Positions 1 through 8,709 of a stretch of DNA of 64,000 nucleotides are shown here, in pieces. Both the position numbers and the translations under genes were made by a program. Every line of letters begins with the position of its first letter. Within the stretch, counting starts at the first letter, position 1. The notes beneath the pieces are model-generated. The model did not search any database. It was not told the DNA's origin and worked only from the letters and a program-made list of their open reading frames with translations. Source of the DNA: Haloarcula ordinaria (GTDB taxonomy: Archaea > Halobacteriota > Halobacteria > Halobacteriales > Haloarculaceae); assembly GCF_029338275.1 (NCBI RefSeq), contig NZ_CP119789.1:372001-436000 (forward strand). Direction: 5' to 3'.

Positions 1-234
1 GCCGCGGTACATCGTCTGCCAGTGGTCTTCGATGTTCGCCGGATTCTCGCCCAGCAGGTAGTTCTCCATGAGCTCCTCGACGGCCGCACGGACGGTGTGC
101 GCCCGACCCTCGACGACCGGTTCGCCCCAGCCGACCGTGCCGTCGGCGGTCTCGACACGCAGGAAGAGCCAGCGTGGCGGGACCTCGAACAGCTCGTAGT
201 CGACGATTCGATTGGCGCCCGTGTCCGAACTCAT
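1..234 (-). CDS. Enolase-superfamily sugar-acid dehydratase, N-terminal part
   Basis: The gene runs off the left edge, leaving 78 N-terminal residues from the ATG at 232-234. The start [19 protein letters not shown] and the following [14 protein letters not shown], with HWQTMYRG further on, match the capping domain of galactonate/gluconate dehydratases of the mandelate racemase group. Those enzymes remove water from a sugar acid to give a 2-keto-3-deoxy acid, in haloarchaea usually feeding the semiphosphorylative Entner-Doudoroff route. The catalytic barrel lies outside the window, so the substrate (gluconate, galactonate or xylonate) cannot be decided. The upstream region contains AT-rich promoter sequence and a 13-nt palindrome. 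Confidence 0.8.
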   Translation of the reverse strand, partial: MSSDTGANRIVDYELFEVPPRWLFLRVETADGTVGWGEPVVEGRAHTVRAAVEELMENYLLGENPANIEDHWQTMYRG

Positions 235-611
235 CGTCCGGCCCTCGGACGGAACGCCGTCGCTGTCTCGGAGTCACACGGCTCGACGGTGAGCGTCGGG
301 CAGATACCTGTTTGCCCTCGAGACGCACGCGTACGGGAAGTCATCGGACGAACGTTTGCGAACGCGTTATTTAATCATTTTGTGCGGGGCCGGACAGCGG
401 TTGTTCACACAGTGCGAACGGCATGTGACTACCGAACTGTTCGGCCGTCGCTTCGCTACAGGTCTCGGGCTATTACAGCCGTAGGATGTTTCGTTCAATC
501 CGTTTTGGATACGAATAGACGACTCAGTCGCTTGAGACGGTCACACCCCACGACTACGCGGGCGCGACGCAAATCGGGGGGTTTTACCCTCGCGGAAAGA
601 TTGCCTCAACT
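235..611. promoter_or_regulatory. Divergent intergenic region with palindromes
   Basis: This 377-bp gap separates the leftward dehydratase from the rightward sulfatase. It holds an AT-rich patch around 366-382 (TTATTTAATCATTTT), a possible leftward TATA region, and GTTTTACC at 581-588, about 25-30 nt before the sulfatase ATG. The perfect palindrome CCGAACTGTTCGG is at 432-444. Just upstream is TTCACACAGTGCGAA, an imperfect inverted repeat. Either could be a regulator site for the dehydratase gene. I see no gene here. Confidence 0.4.
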
Positions 612-2114
612 ATGACCGACACGGACGGCTCGAACGTCCTGTTCGTCGTGTTGGATACGGTCCGGAAGGACCGGCTGTCGGTGTACGACGCCGACCGGGA
701 CACGACGCCACACCTCGCCGACTTCGCCGAGGAGGCCGCCGTCTTCGAGCAGGCCGTCGCGCCGGCGCCCTGGACGCTGCCCGTCCACGCCTCGATGTTC
801 ACCGGCCTCTACCCCAGCGAGCACGGGGCGACCCAGGAGGACCCCTACCTCGAGGGCGCGACGACGCTCGCCGAATCGCTCTCGGCAGCGGGCTACGACA
901 CCGCCTGTTACTCCTCGAACGCCTGGATAACCAGTTACACGAACCTCACCGCGGGGTTCGGCGACCACGACAACTTCTTCCAGATTATGCCCAGCGAGTT
1001 GCTGTCGGGGCCGCTCGCGAGCCTCTGGAAGACGATGAACGACAACGACACCCTCCGGGGGGTCGCCGACCGACTCGTCCAGGTCGGTAACAAGCTCCAC
1101 GAACACCTCGCCGAGGGCGGCGGCGGGGACACGAAGACCCCACAGGTCATCGACAAGACCATCGACTTCGTCGACGACTCGGATGACTTCTTCGCCTTCA
1201 TCAACCTGATGGACGCCCACCTGCCCTACCACCCGCCAGAGGAGTACGCCGAGCGGTTCGCCCCGGGCGTCGACTCCACCGAGGTCTGCCAGAACTCCAA
1301 GGAGTTCAACTGCGGCGCACGTGACATCGACGACGAGGAGTGGGCGGCGATTCGGGGCCTCTACGACGCCGAACTCGCCCACATCGACGACCAGCTGAAC
1401 CGCCTATTCTCGCACCTCAAAGAGACCGGCCAGTGGGAGGACACCACCGTGATTGTCTGTGCGGACCACGGCGAACTGCACGGGGAGCACGACCTCTACG
1501 GCCACGAGTTCGGCATCTACGACCCGCTCGTGAACGTCCCCCTGATGGTCAAGCACCCGGACGTCGAACCGGGGCGCGACGACGAGACCACCGTCGAACT
1601 GGTCGACCTCTATCATACGGTGCTCGACGCGGCGGGGGCCACCGGCCGGGGCAAGCCCCTCAGCGACGCCCGCTCGCTCCTCTCTGCAGACTACCGCGAG
1701 TTCGCCGACGACATCGGCGGCACCGACCGCGGCGACGTCGGCTTCGTCGAGTACCACCAGCCGGTCGTCGAGCTGCGCCAGTTGGAGGGGAAAGCCGCCA
1801 GTGCGGGCATCGACTTAGACGAGCAGTCACGCTTCTACTCGCGGATGGGCGCGGCCCGCACGCCCGACGCGAAGTACATCCACTGCACGCGTATCCCGGA
1901 CGAGGCCTACGACGTCGAGTCCGACCCCGGCGAGACGGCGGACCTGGCCGGGACCGCCGACGAACCGACGCACCTGAAAGAGGCGCTGTTCGCGTTCGTC
2001 GACGCGGTCGACGCGACATGGCCCGACGAGGCCGACGGCGCCGACGGCGACGTGCTGGGGGAGATGGACGAAGACACCAAGGACCGCCTGCAGGACCTCG
2101 GCTACATCGACTAG
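612..2114 (+). CDS. Sulfatase / alkaline-phosphatase superfamily hydrolase
   Basis: A 500-residue cytosolic-looking protein of the sulfatase fold. FVVLDTVRKD (D15) supplies the first metal ligand and CADHGELHGEH (D285, H286) the second metal cluster. TLPVHASMFTG (residues 55-65) aligns with the CxPSR-type nucleophile motif of true sulfatases, but the nucleophile position is threonine (T55). The enzyme is therefore more likely a phospho- or sulfo-transferase/hydrolase using Thr than a formylglycine sulfatase. There is no signal peptide. GTTTTACC about 27 nt upstream suggests a leaderless transcript. The next gene starts one base after the stop, so the two form an operon. A membrane-lipid or glycan modification role is inference. 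Confidence 0.85.
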   Translation: MTDTDGSNVLFVVLDTVRKDRLSVYDADRDTTPHLADFAEEAAVFEQAVAPAPWTLPVHASMFTGLYPSEHGATQEDPYLEGATTLAESLSAAGYDTACYSSNAWITSYTNLTAGFGDHDNFFQIMPSELLSGPLASLWKTMNDNDTLRGVADRLVQVGNKLHEHLAEGGGGDTKTPQVIDKTIDFVDDSDDFFAFINLMDAHLPYHPPEEYAERFAPGVDSTEVCQNSKEFNCGARDIDDEEWAAIRGLYDAELAHIDDQLNRLFSHLKETGQWEDTTVIVCADHGELHGEHDLYGHEFGIYDPLVNVPLMVKHPDVEPGRDDETTVELVDLYHTVLDAAGATGRGKPLSDARSLLSADYREFADDIGGTDRGDVGFVEYHQPVVELRQLEGKAASAGIDLDEQSRFYSRMGAARTPDAKYIHCTRIPDEAYDVESDPGETADLAGTADEPTHLKEALFAFVDAVDATWPDEADGADGDVLGEMDEDTKDRLQDLGYID

Positions 2115-2115
2115 C

Positions 2116-3141
2116 GTGACCTCGGACACGCCCGCGCTCGACTTCGTCAATCGTCGGACCGTCGCGCAGATACTCCTGGGATTCGCCGTCGCGGGCATCG
2201 TCCTCGCCCTGCTCGTTGACTTCGTCGGCACCGCGGACGTCCGGGCGCGGCTGGAGACGGCCGACCTCGGGTGGGTCGCGCTCGGCTGTCTCTCGACCGC
2301 GCTGTGTCTGACCGCCTGGGGGAAGGCCTGGCAGCTCGTGCTCGAAGTCGCGGGCATCGAAGAGCGCTTCTCGCGCCTCGTCGTGACCTACTACGCCGCG
2401 ACGTTCGCAAACTACGTCACCCCGCTGGGCCAGGCCGGCGGCGAGCCCTTCATCGCCTACGTCCTCTCGCGGGACACGGAGGCCAGTTATCAGGACAGCC
2501 TCGCCAGCGTCGTCACGGCGGACCTGCTCAATCTCTTCCCCTTTGTCACCTTCGCGGGCGTCGGCTTCGCGGCGCTGCTGTACCAGGCGTCGCTCCCCGA
2601 GGCCATCGAACCGCTGGCCGGCGGGCTCGTCGTCCTCTCGGTCGGCGTCCCGCTCGTGGCGGCCATCGGCTGGCGCTTTCGCGACCGGCTCAGGGAGGCC
2701 ATCGTCCGACTGTCGGCACCGGTGGCGCGTCGGACGCCGCTGTTCACCCTCGACGGGCTCCGGGAACGCCTCCACGAGACGGAGGCGGCGTTCGAACGCA
2801 TCGCCCGGGACCGCCGGGCGCTGGCGACGGCGCTGACCTACTCCTACGTGGGCTGGGTGTTCTTCGCGCTGCCGCTGTACGCCGCCGCGATGGCCGTCGG
2901 CGAGTCGATTCCGTTGCTGCTGGTCTTCTTCATCGTCCCCGCCTCGACGCTGGCGGGGCTCGTCCCCTCGCCCGGTGGCTCCGGGGCCGTCGAGGCGGCG
3001 CTGGGGCTGCTCGTGGTGACGCTGACGCCGGTCGACCCCGTCGGCGCGACGGCCATCGCCATCCTCTACCGGGTCGCGAGCTACGTCTTCGCGCTCGTGC
3101 TCGGCGGGGCGGCGGCGCTGTACGTCATCAAGCGGAACTGA
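2116..3141 (+). CDS. Flippase-like integral membrane protein (UPF0104 / AglD C-terminal type)
   Basis: A 341-residue polytopic membrane protein starting with GTG one base after the sulfatase stop. Hydrophobic helices cover nearly the whole length. The motifs NYVTPLGQAGGEPF (about residues 98-111) and VPASTLAGLVPSPGGSGAVEAALG (about 275-298) are characteristic of the lysylphosphatidylglycerol synthase/UPF0104 membrane domain, which is also the C-terminal half of the haloarchaeal glycosyltransferase AglD. Members are thought to move or modify polar lipids, but the substrate of this one is unknown. Coupling to a sulfatase-fold enzyme fits polar lipid or glycolipid metabolism, which is inference. 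Confidence 0.8.
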   Translation: MTSDTPALDFVNRRTVAQILLGFAVAGIVLALLVDFVGTADVRARLETADLGWVALGCLSTALCLTAWGKAWQLVLEVAGIEERFSRLVVTYYAATFANYVTPLGQAGGEPFIAYVLSRDTEASYQDSLASVVTADLLNLFPFVTFAGVGFAALLYQASLPEAIEPLAGGLVVLSVGVPLVAAIGWRFRDRLREAIVRLSAPVARRTPLFTLDGLRERLHETEAAFERIARDRRALATALTYSYVGWVFFALPLYAAAMAVGESIPLLLVFFIVPASTLAGLVPSPGGSGAVEAALGLLVVTLTPVDPVGATAIAILYRVASYVFALVLGGAAALYVIKRN

Positions 3142-3206
3142 GTAGCCATCGGAGCTCAGTGCACACCCGACCGCACGACACCAGTGCGGTCGGTGTGAAA
3201 CCCGTT

Positions 3207-4106
3207 TCAATTGGTACTGCAGCGGAGGTTCCGTCCGGTCTCCCACGTCCTGACGAGTCGCGTCAGCGTCTCGTTGACCGGAACGGCTCCGTCGGCGTGG
3301 TCGACGACGTAGCCGTTGATGGCGTCGACCTCCGTCCGCGTCCCGCGCTCGACGTCCTGGTACATCGAGGAGTGGTTGGGGGCGGTCTTGCGGACGACGT
3401 CGGCCGCCAGCGAGACGGCACGCTCGTCCGACAGCCCGACGTCGTGCTCGCGAGCGACACGTGCTGTCTCCCGTGCAGCCGCAGCCAGCAGTTCGTCGCC
3501 CGGCGAGTCGGCGAGCGCGCCGTTCTCGACGCGGGCGAGCGCCGTCGCGGCGTTGACGGCAGCGTTGACCGCGAGTTTCTCCCACAGGCGGGTCGGCATG
3601 TCCGCATCGACGCGTGCCTCGACGCCCCCGAGGCGGAAGGCGTCGGCCACCTCGTCGGCGAGCGCCGACGCGCCGCCTTCGCGGTCCCCGAGCACTACCT
3701 CGCCGCGGCCGGTGAAGTCGACCCGGCCCGGTTCGACGAGGCGTGCGCCGTAGGTGCAGGTGCCCGCGAGCACCGGACAGTCGACGCCGGCGGCCAGCTG
3801 TGCCTCGTTGCCCATCCCGTTCTGCAGCGAGAGACACGCGTCGAGCGAGCAGTCGGCGAGCGCCGCGGCGGCGTCGGCGGTGTCGTAGGTCTTGACGGTC
3901 ACCAGCGCGAGGTCGGTGGCGTCGGGGACGTCTGTCCGCGCGGCCGGGGAGACGGTGAAGGCCTCGGTCCCGACGACGTCTAGACCGGCCTCGCGGACCG
4001 CCCCGACGTGTGGCTCCCTGCCGACGAGCGTGACGTCGTGCTCACGGGCGAGCAACCCCCCCAAGAGGCTCCCGAGGCTGCCGGCGCCGACGACGAGGAC
4101 GTCCAT
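3207..4106 (-). CDS. panE: 2-dehydropantoate 2-reductase (ketopantoate reductase)
   Basis: A 299-residue NADPH-dependent reductase converting 2-dehydropantoate to pantoate for coenzyme A synthesis. The N-terminal Rossmann motif VGAGSLGSLLGGLLA is at residues 6-20. The C-terminal helical domain has LWEKLAVNAAVNAATAL with the expected catalytic Lys, and ERGTRTEVDAINGYV near the end, both typical of the ApbA/PanE family. The length is normal. On the minus strand CTTTATATTCC lies about 25 nt before the ATG, a good TATA box for a leaderless transcript. It is convergent with the flippase-like gene. Confidence 0.9.
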   Translation of the reverse strand: MDVLVVGAGSLGSLLGGLLAREHDVTLVGREPHVGAVREAGLDVVGTEAFTVSPAARTDVPDATDLALVTVKTYDTADAAAALADCSLDACLSLQNGMGNEAQLAAGVDCPVLAGTCTYGARLVEPGRVDFTGRGEVVLGDREGGASALADEVADAFRLGGVEARVDADMPTRLWEKLAVNAAVNAATALARVENGALADSPGDELLAAAARETARVAREHDVGLSDERAVSLAADVVRKTAPNHSSMYQDVERGTRTEVDAINGYVVDHADGAVPVNETLTRLVRTWETGRNLRCSTN

Positions 4107-4191
4107 ACGCCCCGCTCGCGCGGGATGGAATATAAAGGCTCGCCGCGGCCGGAATCACCAGTCACTTGCCTCGCGCCGGCCAACGCGGGGT

Positions 4192-4740
4192 ATGGACGAC
4201 GAGGACGGCGAGCGCGTCGACGTGCGGGGCGCCGACCGGCTCACGGAGCGCATCCTCCGGACCTGGACCGAGGCGGGCCTCGACAGCGACGGGCGCTGGT
4301 CCTGGCCGGCCGACGAAGCGCAGTTCGGCGTCGACCTGGCGGCCGGGCCCGACGAGGCGGGCCTGGACGTACTCGCGGCGGTGTTGGACGCCACGCCGCG
4401 GGACCCGGCGACGCTGGCGGTCCACGTCGAGCTGGGGCGTCGCGACGACACCGTCGGCGACCGCCGGGGGGCGCTCGAGCGACTGGCGGGCTACCCCGAC
4501 GTGACGGCGCTTGCCACCGACACCGCCGGGACGGCGCCGGCGACGCCCGAGGCGCTCGACGCGGTGTTCCGTCTCTACGGCGCGGCGCTGCGACGGGTCA
4601 CCGTCCTCGACGAGTCGGGGCTGGCGATACTGGAGTCGCTCGACGGGCGCGTGGAGTTCTCGCTGCCGGCGGCGAGCATCAGCGAGGTCCGGTCGGGGCT
4701 CCCCGAGGCGGTCCGGGACCAAGTCGCGCGGCGGACCTAG
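4192..4740 (+). CDS. Conserved haloarchaeal hypothetical protein
   Basis: A 182-residue acidic soluble protein starting at the ATG of MDDEDGERVDVRGAD. I do not recognise a named domain. The body alternates short helices and strands (for example LTERILRTWTEAG and VTVLDESGLAILESLDGRVEFSLP). It has no membrane segment, signal peptide or cysteine motif. An upstream extension in the same frame overlaps the start of panE on the other strand and is unlikely to be translated. The stop overlaps the stop of the convergent gene at 4737 by 4 nt. Confidence 0.7.
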   Translation: MDDEDGERVDVRGADRLTERILRTWTEAGLDSDGRWSWPADEAQFGVDLAAGPDEAGLDVLAAVLDATPRDPATLAVHVELGRRDDTVGDRRGALERLAGYPDVTALATDTAGTAPATPEALDAVFRLYGAALRRVTVLDESGLAILESLDGRVEFSLPAASISEVRSGLPEAVRDQVARRT

Positions 4741-5039
4741 TCCTCCTGCCAGTAGTAGATGTTCTCCTTCGCCGCCCCGCAGGCGGGACAGGACTCGGGA
4801 ATCTCCTGGATGTCGCCCATCTCGCCACACTCCCAGCAGCGCCACATCAGTTCGGCCTCGCCGGCGACGCCCGTCGAGACGTGTTCGCTGGAGAGCGACT
4901 CGATACCGTCCAGCGTCGTCACGTAGAACCCGTGCTCGTCGAACCCGCGGATGGAGCCGAGTTCCTCGCCCTCGTCGTCGTACACTGTCTGTCCGAAGGA
5001 GACCCGAGTGTGTTCCTCCTCCGTTGATGCGTCACTCAT
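4737..5039 (-). CDS. Rubredoxin-like zinc-ribbon protein (DUF7130 type)
   Basis: A 100-residue protein with an N-terminal beta domain (VSFGQTVYDDEGEELGSIRGF, resembling a PRC-barrel strand pattern). A C-terminal rubredoxin-type knuckle pair follows: CWECG at about residues 69-73 and CPACG at about 84-88, ending in AKENIYYW. The four cysteines should bind one iron or zinc. I believe this is the haloarchaeal DUF7130 rubredoxin-like family. Its function is unknown, with redox or nucleic-acid roles both possible. A TATA-like CTTTATC lies about 30 nt upstream of the ATG. Confidence 0.75.
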   Translation of the reverse strand: MSDASTEEEHTRVSFGQTVYDDEGEELGSIRGFDEHGFYVTTLDGIESLSSEHVSTGVAGEAELMWRCWECGEMGDIQEIPESCPACGAAKENIYYWQED

Positions 5040-5073
5040 ACGTACATATAGATTTGTTGAACAGTGATAAAGA

Positions 5074-6282
5074 CTAGCGTGAGAAGAGGCTGGTGTGGAC
5101 GGGCGCGAAGTCGCTCTCTTCGCTGTCGTCGACGACAGTATCGGAGACGGCCTTGCCGCTCACGCCGTCTGCGAGGAAGTCAGCCAGTGGCGGGCCGACG
5201 TTGTCCGGTTCGACGAGGAACGCGTCGTGGCCGTGGTCGGAGTCGACGACGTGGTGGGCCACCTCGCTGTCGGCCTCGCGCAGCGCCTCCGCGACGGACT
5301 CGGCCTGTTCGCTGGTGAAGTGCCAGTCCGCGGTGAAGGACATCACCAGGGCGCCCCCGTCGAAGGCCGCGAGCGCGTCGGCGTCCGACTCGAACCCGGC
5401 CGCCAGGTCGTAGTTGTCCATCGCGCGCGTGAGATAGAGGTAACTGTTGGCGTCGAAGCGCTCGGTGAACTTCTCGGCGTTGTAGTCGAGGTACGACTCG
5501 ACGTCCCGGTACGGGAAGAACGCGCCCGCCTGGTCGGTCGGGAACGACCGGACGGCGTCCCGGCCGGCGGCGCGGCGACCGAACTTGCGCTCCATCGACG
5601 CCTTCGAGAGGTACATCACGTGGCCCAGCTGGCGGGCCAGAGCGAGGCCGTCGCTGGGTTCCTCGTGGTCGTCGCCGTAGTAGTGGCCCCGGTTCCAGTT
5701 CGGGTCGGTAGTGATGGCCCGGCGGGCGATGGCGTCGAGCGCGAGACACTGCGGGTCCAGCCTGGCGGCGGCGGCGATGGGGGCGATGCGCTCGACGTGG
5801 TCCGGGTGGCGCTTGGCCCATTCGAGGACGTTCATCCCGCCGACGCTCCCGCCGACGACGGCGTGCAGGGCCGGGACGCCGAGTTCGTCCAGCACGGCGC
5901 GCTGGGCCTCCGTCCAGTCGCCGACCGTCACCGGCGGGAAGTCGGTACCGTAGTGCTCGCCGGTCTCTGGGTCGACGCTCTGCGGGCCGGTCGACCCGTA
6001 GCACGAGCCGGGGACGTTGACACAGACCACGAAGTACTCGGTCGTGTCGATGGCTTTGCCCGGGCCGACGATGTCGTCCCACCAGGCGCGGGCCTGGTCG
6101 GCGCTGTCGACCCGGTCGCGGCCGGCGACGTGGGCGCTGCCGGTCAGGGCGTGACAGACCAGCACCGCGTTGTCCCCCTCGAATTCGCCGTAGGCCTCGT
6201 AGGCCAGTTCGAGGTCCGGGACGGTCTCGCCGCACTCGAACTCGAACGCACCGACGGAGACGGTGTCGTGTTCGACGTTCAT
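5074..6282 (-). CDS. metX: Homoserine O-acetyltransferase
   Basis: A 402-residue alpha/beta hydrolase-fold acyltransferase that activates homoserine for methionine synthesis using acetyl-CoA. The nucleophile elbow is [13 protein letters not shown] with Ser146. [12 protein letters not shown] (residues 43-54) forms the oxyanion region. The C-terminal part has SFTADWHF (acid) and SDHGHDAFL (catalytic His), all as in the MetX family. The start chosen is [11 protein letters not shown], whose ATG overlaps the metY stop as ATGA. The open frame continues further upstream only because it runs antisense through metY. It is the second gene of a metY-metX operon. Confidence 0.93.
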   Translation of the reverse strand: MNVEHDTVSVGAFEFECGETVPDLELAYEAYGEFEGDNAVLVCHALTGSAHVAGRDRVDSADQARAWWDDIVGPGKAIDTTEYFVVCVNVPGSCYGSTGPQSVDPETGEHYGTDFPPVTVGDWTEAQRAVLDELGVPALHAVVGGSVGGMNVLEWAKRHPDHVERIAPIAAAARLDPQCLALDAIARRAITTDPNWNRGHYYGDDHEEPSDGLALARQLGHVMYLSKASMERKFGRRAAGRDAVRSFPTDQAGAFFPYRDVESYLDYNAEKFTERFDANSYLYLTRAMDNYDLAAGFESDADALAAFDGGALVMSFTADWHFTSEQAESVAEALREADSEVAHHVVDSDHGHDAFLVEPDNVGPPLADFLADGVSGKAVSDTVVDDSEESDFAPVHTSLFSR

Positions 6283-7565
6283 GTGACTCGGTCGATAGCC
6301 GCGTCGATATCGCTGACGATGTCCGCCGGGTCCTCGATGCCGACGCTCATCCGCACGAGGTCGGGGCGGACGCCACTGGCGCGCTGTTCGTCCTCGTCGA
6401 GCCGGGCGTGAGTCGTGCTCGCGGGGTGGATGACCAGCGTCTTCGCGTCGCCGATGTTCGCGAGGAACTGCGCGAGGTCGGTCTCCTCGCAGAAGCGCTG
6501 GCTGGCCGCGTACTCGCCCAGACCGAAGGTGACGATACCGCCGAAGCCACCGGAGAGGTACTGCTCGGCGAGGTCGTGGGTCTCGTGGCTCTCGAGACCG
6601 GGGTAGGTGACCCACTCGACCTCGGGGTGGTCCTGGAGGTGTTCGGCCACCGTCATCGCGTTCTCGCAGTGGCGTTCCATCCGCAACGAGAGGGTCTCGG
6701 TCCCCTGCAGCGTGGCCCAGGCGTCGAAGGGCTTCTGGCCGTCGCCCAGCGTGCGGAGACTTCGGTGGCGGGCCGCGACGGAGAAGGCGCGGTCGCCGAA
6801 CTCCTCGGCGAAGACGGTGCCGTCGAAGGCCGGGTTTGGCGCGCCGAGCTCGGGGAACTTCTCGGGGTACTCGCCCCACGGGAACGAGCCGCCGTCGACG
6901 AGCACGCCACCGACAGTCGTTCCGGAGCCGTGGATCCACTTCGTCGTCGACTCCCAGACGAGGTCGACGCCGTGGTCGAGCGGGTTACAGAGCGCGGGCG
7001 TGCCGAACGTGTTGTCGACGAACAGCGGGACGCCGTGGTCGTGCGCCACCTCCGCGATGTCCTCGAAGGGAGGGACCACGAGCGAGGGGTTCCCGATGGT
7101 CTCACAGTGGACGCAGGCGGTGTGCTCGTCGATGGCCTCCGCGTACGCCTCGGGGTCGAGCGTGTCCACGAACCGGGCCTCGATGCCCCGGCGGCCGGCC
7201 GTGTGGGTGAGATAGCCGTGCGTCCCGCCGTAGATAGAGGAAGCGGAGACGACGTTGTCGCCGGCCTCGGCCAGCACGAGCGTGGCGGCGTCGAGCGCGG
7301 CCATCCCGGACCCGGTGGCGACGGCGTCGACGCCGTTCTCGAGCGACGCGAGGCGCTTCTCGAGCATCCGTACCGTCGGGTTGTCGAACCGCGAGTAGAC
7401 GTTGCCGTCGTCCTCCAGCGCGTAGCGCTCGGCGGCCGTCCCGGCGTCCTCGAAGACGTACGAGGACGTCTGGTAGATGGGCGGTGCGCGTGCGCCCGTC
7501 GCCGGGTCCGGTTCCTCCTGGCCCGCGTGGACACAGCGGGTCCCGAATCCGTAGTCGTCGGTCAT
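6279..7565 (-). CDS. metY: O-acetylhomoserine sulfhydrylase (aminocarboxypropyltransferase)
   Basis: A 428-residue PLP enzyme of the Cys/Met metabolism family that makes homocysteine from O-acetylhomoserine and sulfide. Visible are the substrate/PLP signature YSRFDNPT (residues 57-64), GSGMAALDA, the aspartate motif [10 protein letters not shown], and the PLP lysine K209 in [11 protein letters not shown]. Length is typical. MetX, the enzyme supplying its substrate, follows with a 4-nt overlap. A minus-strand TATA-like GGTTATAGA at about 7591-7600 sits 25-30 nt before the ATG. I found no riboswitch in the 132-nt upstream gap. Confidence 0.93.
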   Translation of the reverse strand: MTDDYGFGTRCVHAGQEEPDPATGARAPPIYQTSSYVFEDAGTAAERYALEDDGNVYSRFDNPTVRMLEKRLASLENGVDAVATGSGMAALDAATLVLAEAGDNVVSASSIYGGTHGYLTHTAGRRGIEARFVDTLDPEAYAEAIDEHTACVHCETIGNPSLVVPPFEDIAEVAHDHGVPLFVDNTFGTPALCNPLDHGVDLVWESTTKWIHGSGTTVGGVLVDGGSFPWGEYPEKFPELGAPNPAFDGTVFAEEFGDRAFSVAARHRSLRTLGDGQKPFDAWATLQGTETLSLRMERHCENAMTVAEHLQDHPEVEWVTYPGLESHETHDLAEQYLSGGFGGIVTFGLGEYAASQRFCEETDLAQFLANIGDAKTLVIHPASTTHARLDEDEQRASGVRPDLVRMSVGIEDPADIVSDIDAAIDRVT

Positions 7566-7697
7566 GTATCACACTCATATATCCCCAGGCTTCTATAACC
7601 ACGAGTTACGGCAAAACTCTCCCCCGACGGGTGAGGACACCTGGAGACGCGGCCACCACCCTGCACCGCGGCAGGTGGCAGGACCCGTCCGCTGGCT

Positions 7698-8690
7698 CTA
7701 CCAGTCTAGACTCCCACCGCTCTGGTACTCGGTCACCTGCGTCTCGAAGAAGTTCTTCTCCTTGTTGAGGTCGACCTGCTCGGACATCCACGGGAACGGA
7801 TTGTCGGTGTCGTACTGCGCCGGGAGGTCCAGCTGACCGAGTCGCCTGTCGGCGACGTGTTCGACGTACTCGGCGAACTGCGCGGCACTCATCCCGAGTA
7901 TGTCGTCCGGGCACGCCTCGTAGGCGTATATTTTCTCCAGCTCGACGGCCTCGGTGATCAGGTCGATGACTTCCGCTCCGAACTCGTCGGTCCAGACGCC
8001 CGGATTCTCGGTGCGAATCTGGTTAATCAGGTCGACGCCGAACCCGAGGTGGAGCGACTCATCGCGCATGATATACTCGAACTGCTGGCCGATGCCGACC
8101 ATCTTGTTCTGCCGTTTCAGTGCGAGCATCATGGCGAATCCGGCATAAAAGAAGATGCCCTCCATGATGACATAGAAGCCGATGAGGTCACGGACGAGCT
8201 CGCGGATGTCGGCGTCCGATTCGATGGTGAAATCGTCCCTGTCGATGACCCGCGTCAGGTCGACGACGAACTCGTCTTTCTCCTCGATAGAGGGGACGCG
8301 GTCGTACATTCCGTAGAGGTGCTCCGGGTCGAAGCCCAGCGAATCACAACAGTAGATGAACGTGTCCGTGTGAATCGCCTCCTCGTAGGCCTGCCGGAGC
8401 AGGTACTGGCGACACTCAGGGGCCGTGACGTAGTCGTAGACGGCGAGGACGATGTTGTTCGCCGTGAGCGACTCGGCCGTCGAGAAGAAGCCGAGGTTCC
8501 ACTCGACGAGCTGGCGCTCGGCGTCCGAGAGCGCGTCGCCGTTCCACTGCGAGACGTCGTCTTGCATCGGAATCTCCTCGGGGACCCAGTTGTTGTTCAC
8601 CCCCGCCTCGTAGTACTCGCGGGCCCAGTCGTAGTCCATCGGGAGAATCTTGTTCGGGTCGTGTTCCGCGTCGGTGTTGAGTATCGGCAT
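7698..8690 (-). CDS. nrdB: Ribonucleotide reductase small subunit, class Ic-like
   Basis: A 330-residue R2 subunit that houses the dinuclear metal cofactor starting the radical reaction of class I ribonucleotide reductase. The metal ligands can be read directly: E73 (STAES), E104 and H107 (YEEAIHTDTF), E177 (IMEG), E211 and H214 (RDESLHLG). The site of the usual radical tyrosine is phenylalanine, F111, and the first ligand is Glu instead of Asp. Both traits mark the Chlamydia-type R2c with a Mn/Fe cofactor. The C-terminal tail TEYQSGGSLDW keeps the tyrosine that docks to the large subunit. It lies 19 nt after nrdA in an operon. Confidence 0.92.
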   Translation of the reverse strand: MPILNTDAEHDPNKILPMDYDWAREYYEAGVNNNWVPEEIPMQDDVSQWNGDALSDAERQLVEWNLGFFSTAESLTANNIVLAVYDYVTAPECRQYLLRQAYEEAIHTDTFIYCCDSLGFDPEHLYGMYDRVPSIEEKDEFVVDLTRVIDRDDFTIESDADIRELVRDLIGFYVIMEGIFFYAGFAMMLALKRQNKMVGIGQQFEYIMRDESLHLGFGVDLINQIRTENPGVWTDEFGAEVIDLITEAVELEKIYAYEACPDDILGMSAAQFAEYVEHVADRRLGQLDLPAQYDTDNPFPWMSEQVDLNKEKNFFETQVTEYQSGGSLDW

Positions 8691-8709
8691 TGGTGAGTCG
8701 TGAGAGTGA

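Noticed and set aside
1660..3837. A 725-codon open frame on the minus strand
   Set aside because: It runs antisense through the sulfatase, flippase-like and panE region, is Arg/Pro-rich with no recognisable motif, and is a GC-driven shadow.
5074..6939. A 621-residue form of MetX
   Set aside because: The extra 219 residues are antisense-like Arg-rich sequence inside metY; the ATGA overlap at 6279-6282 gives the natural start.
7566..7697. A SAM-type riboswitch before metY
   Set aside because: The gap has only a TATA box close to the ATG; the start appears leaderless and no riboswitch core could be found.
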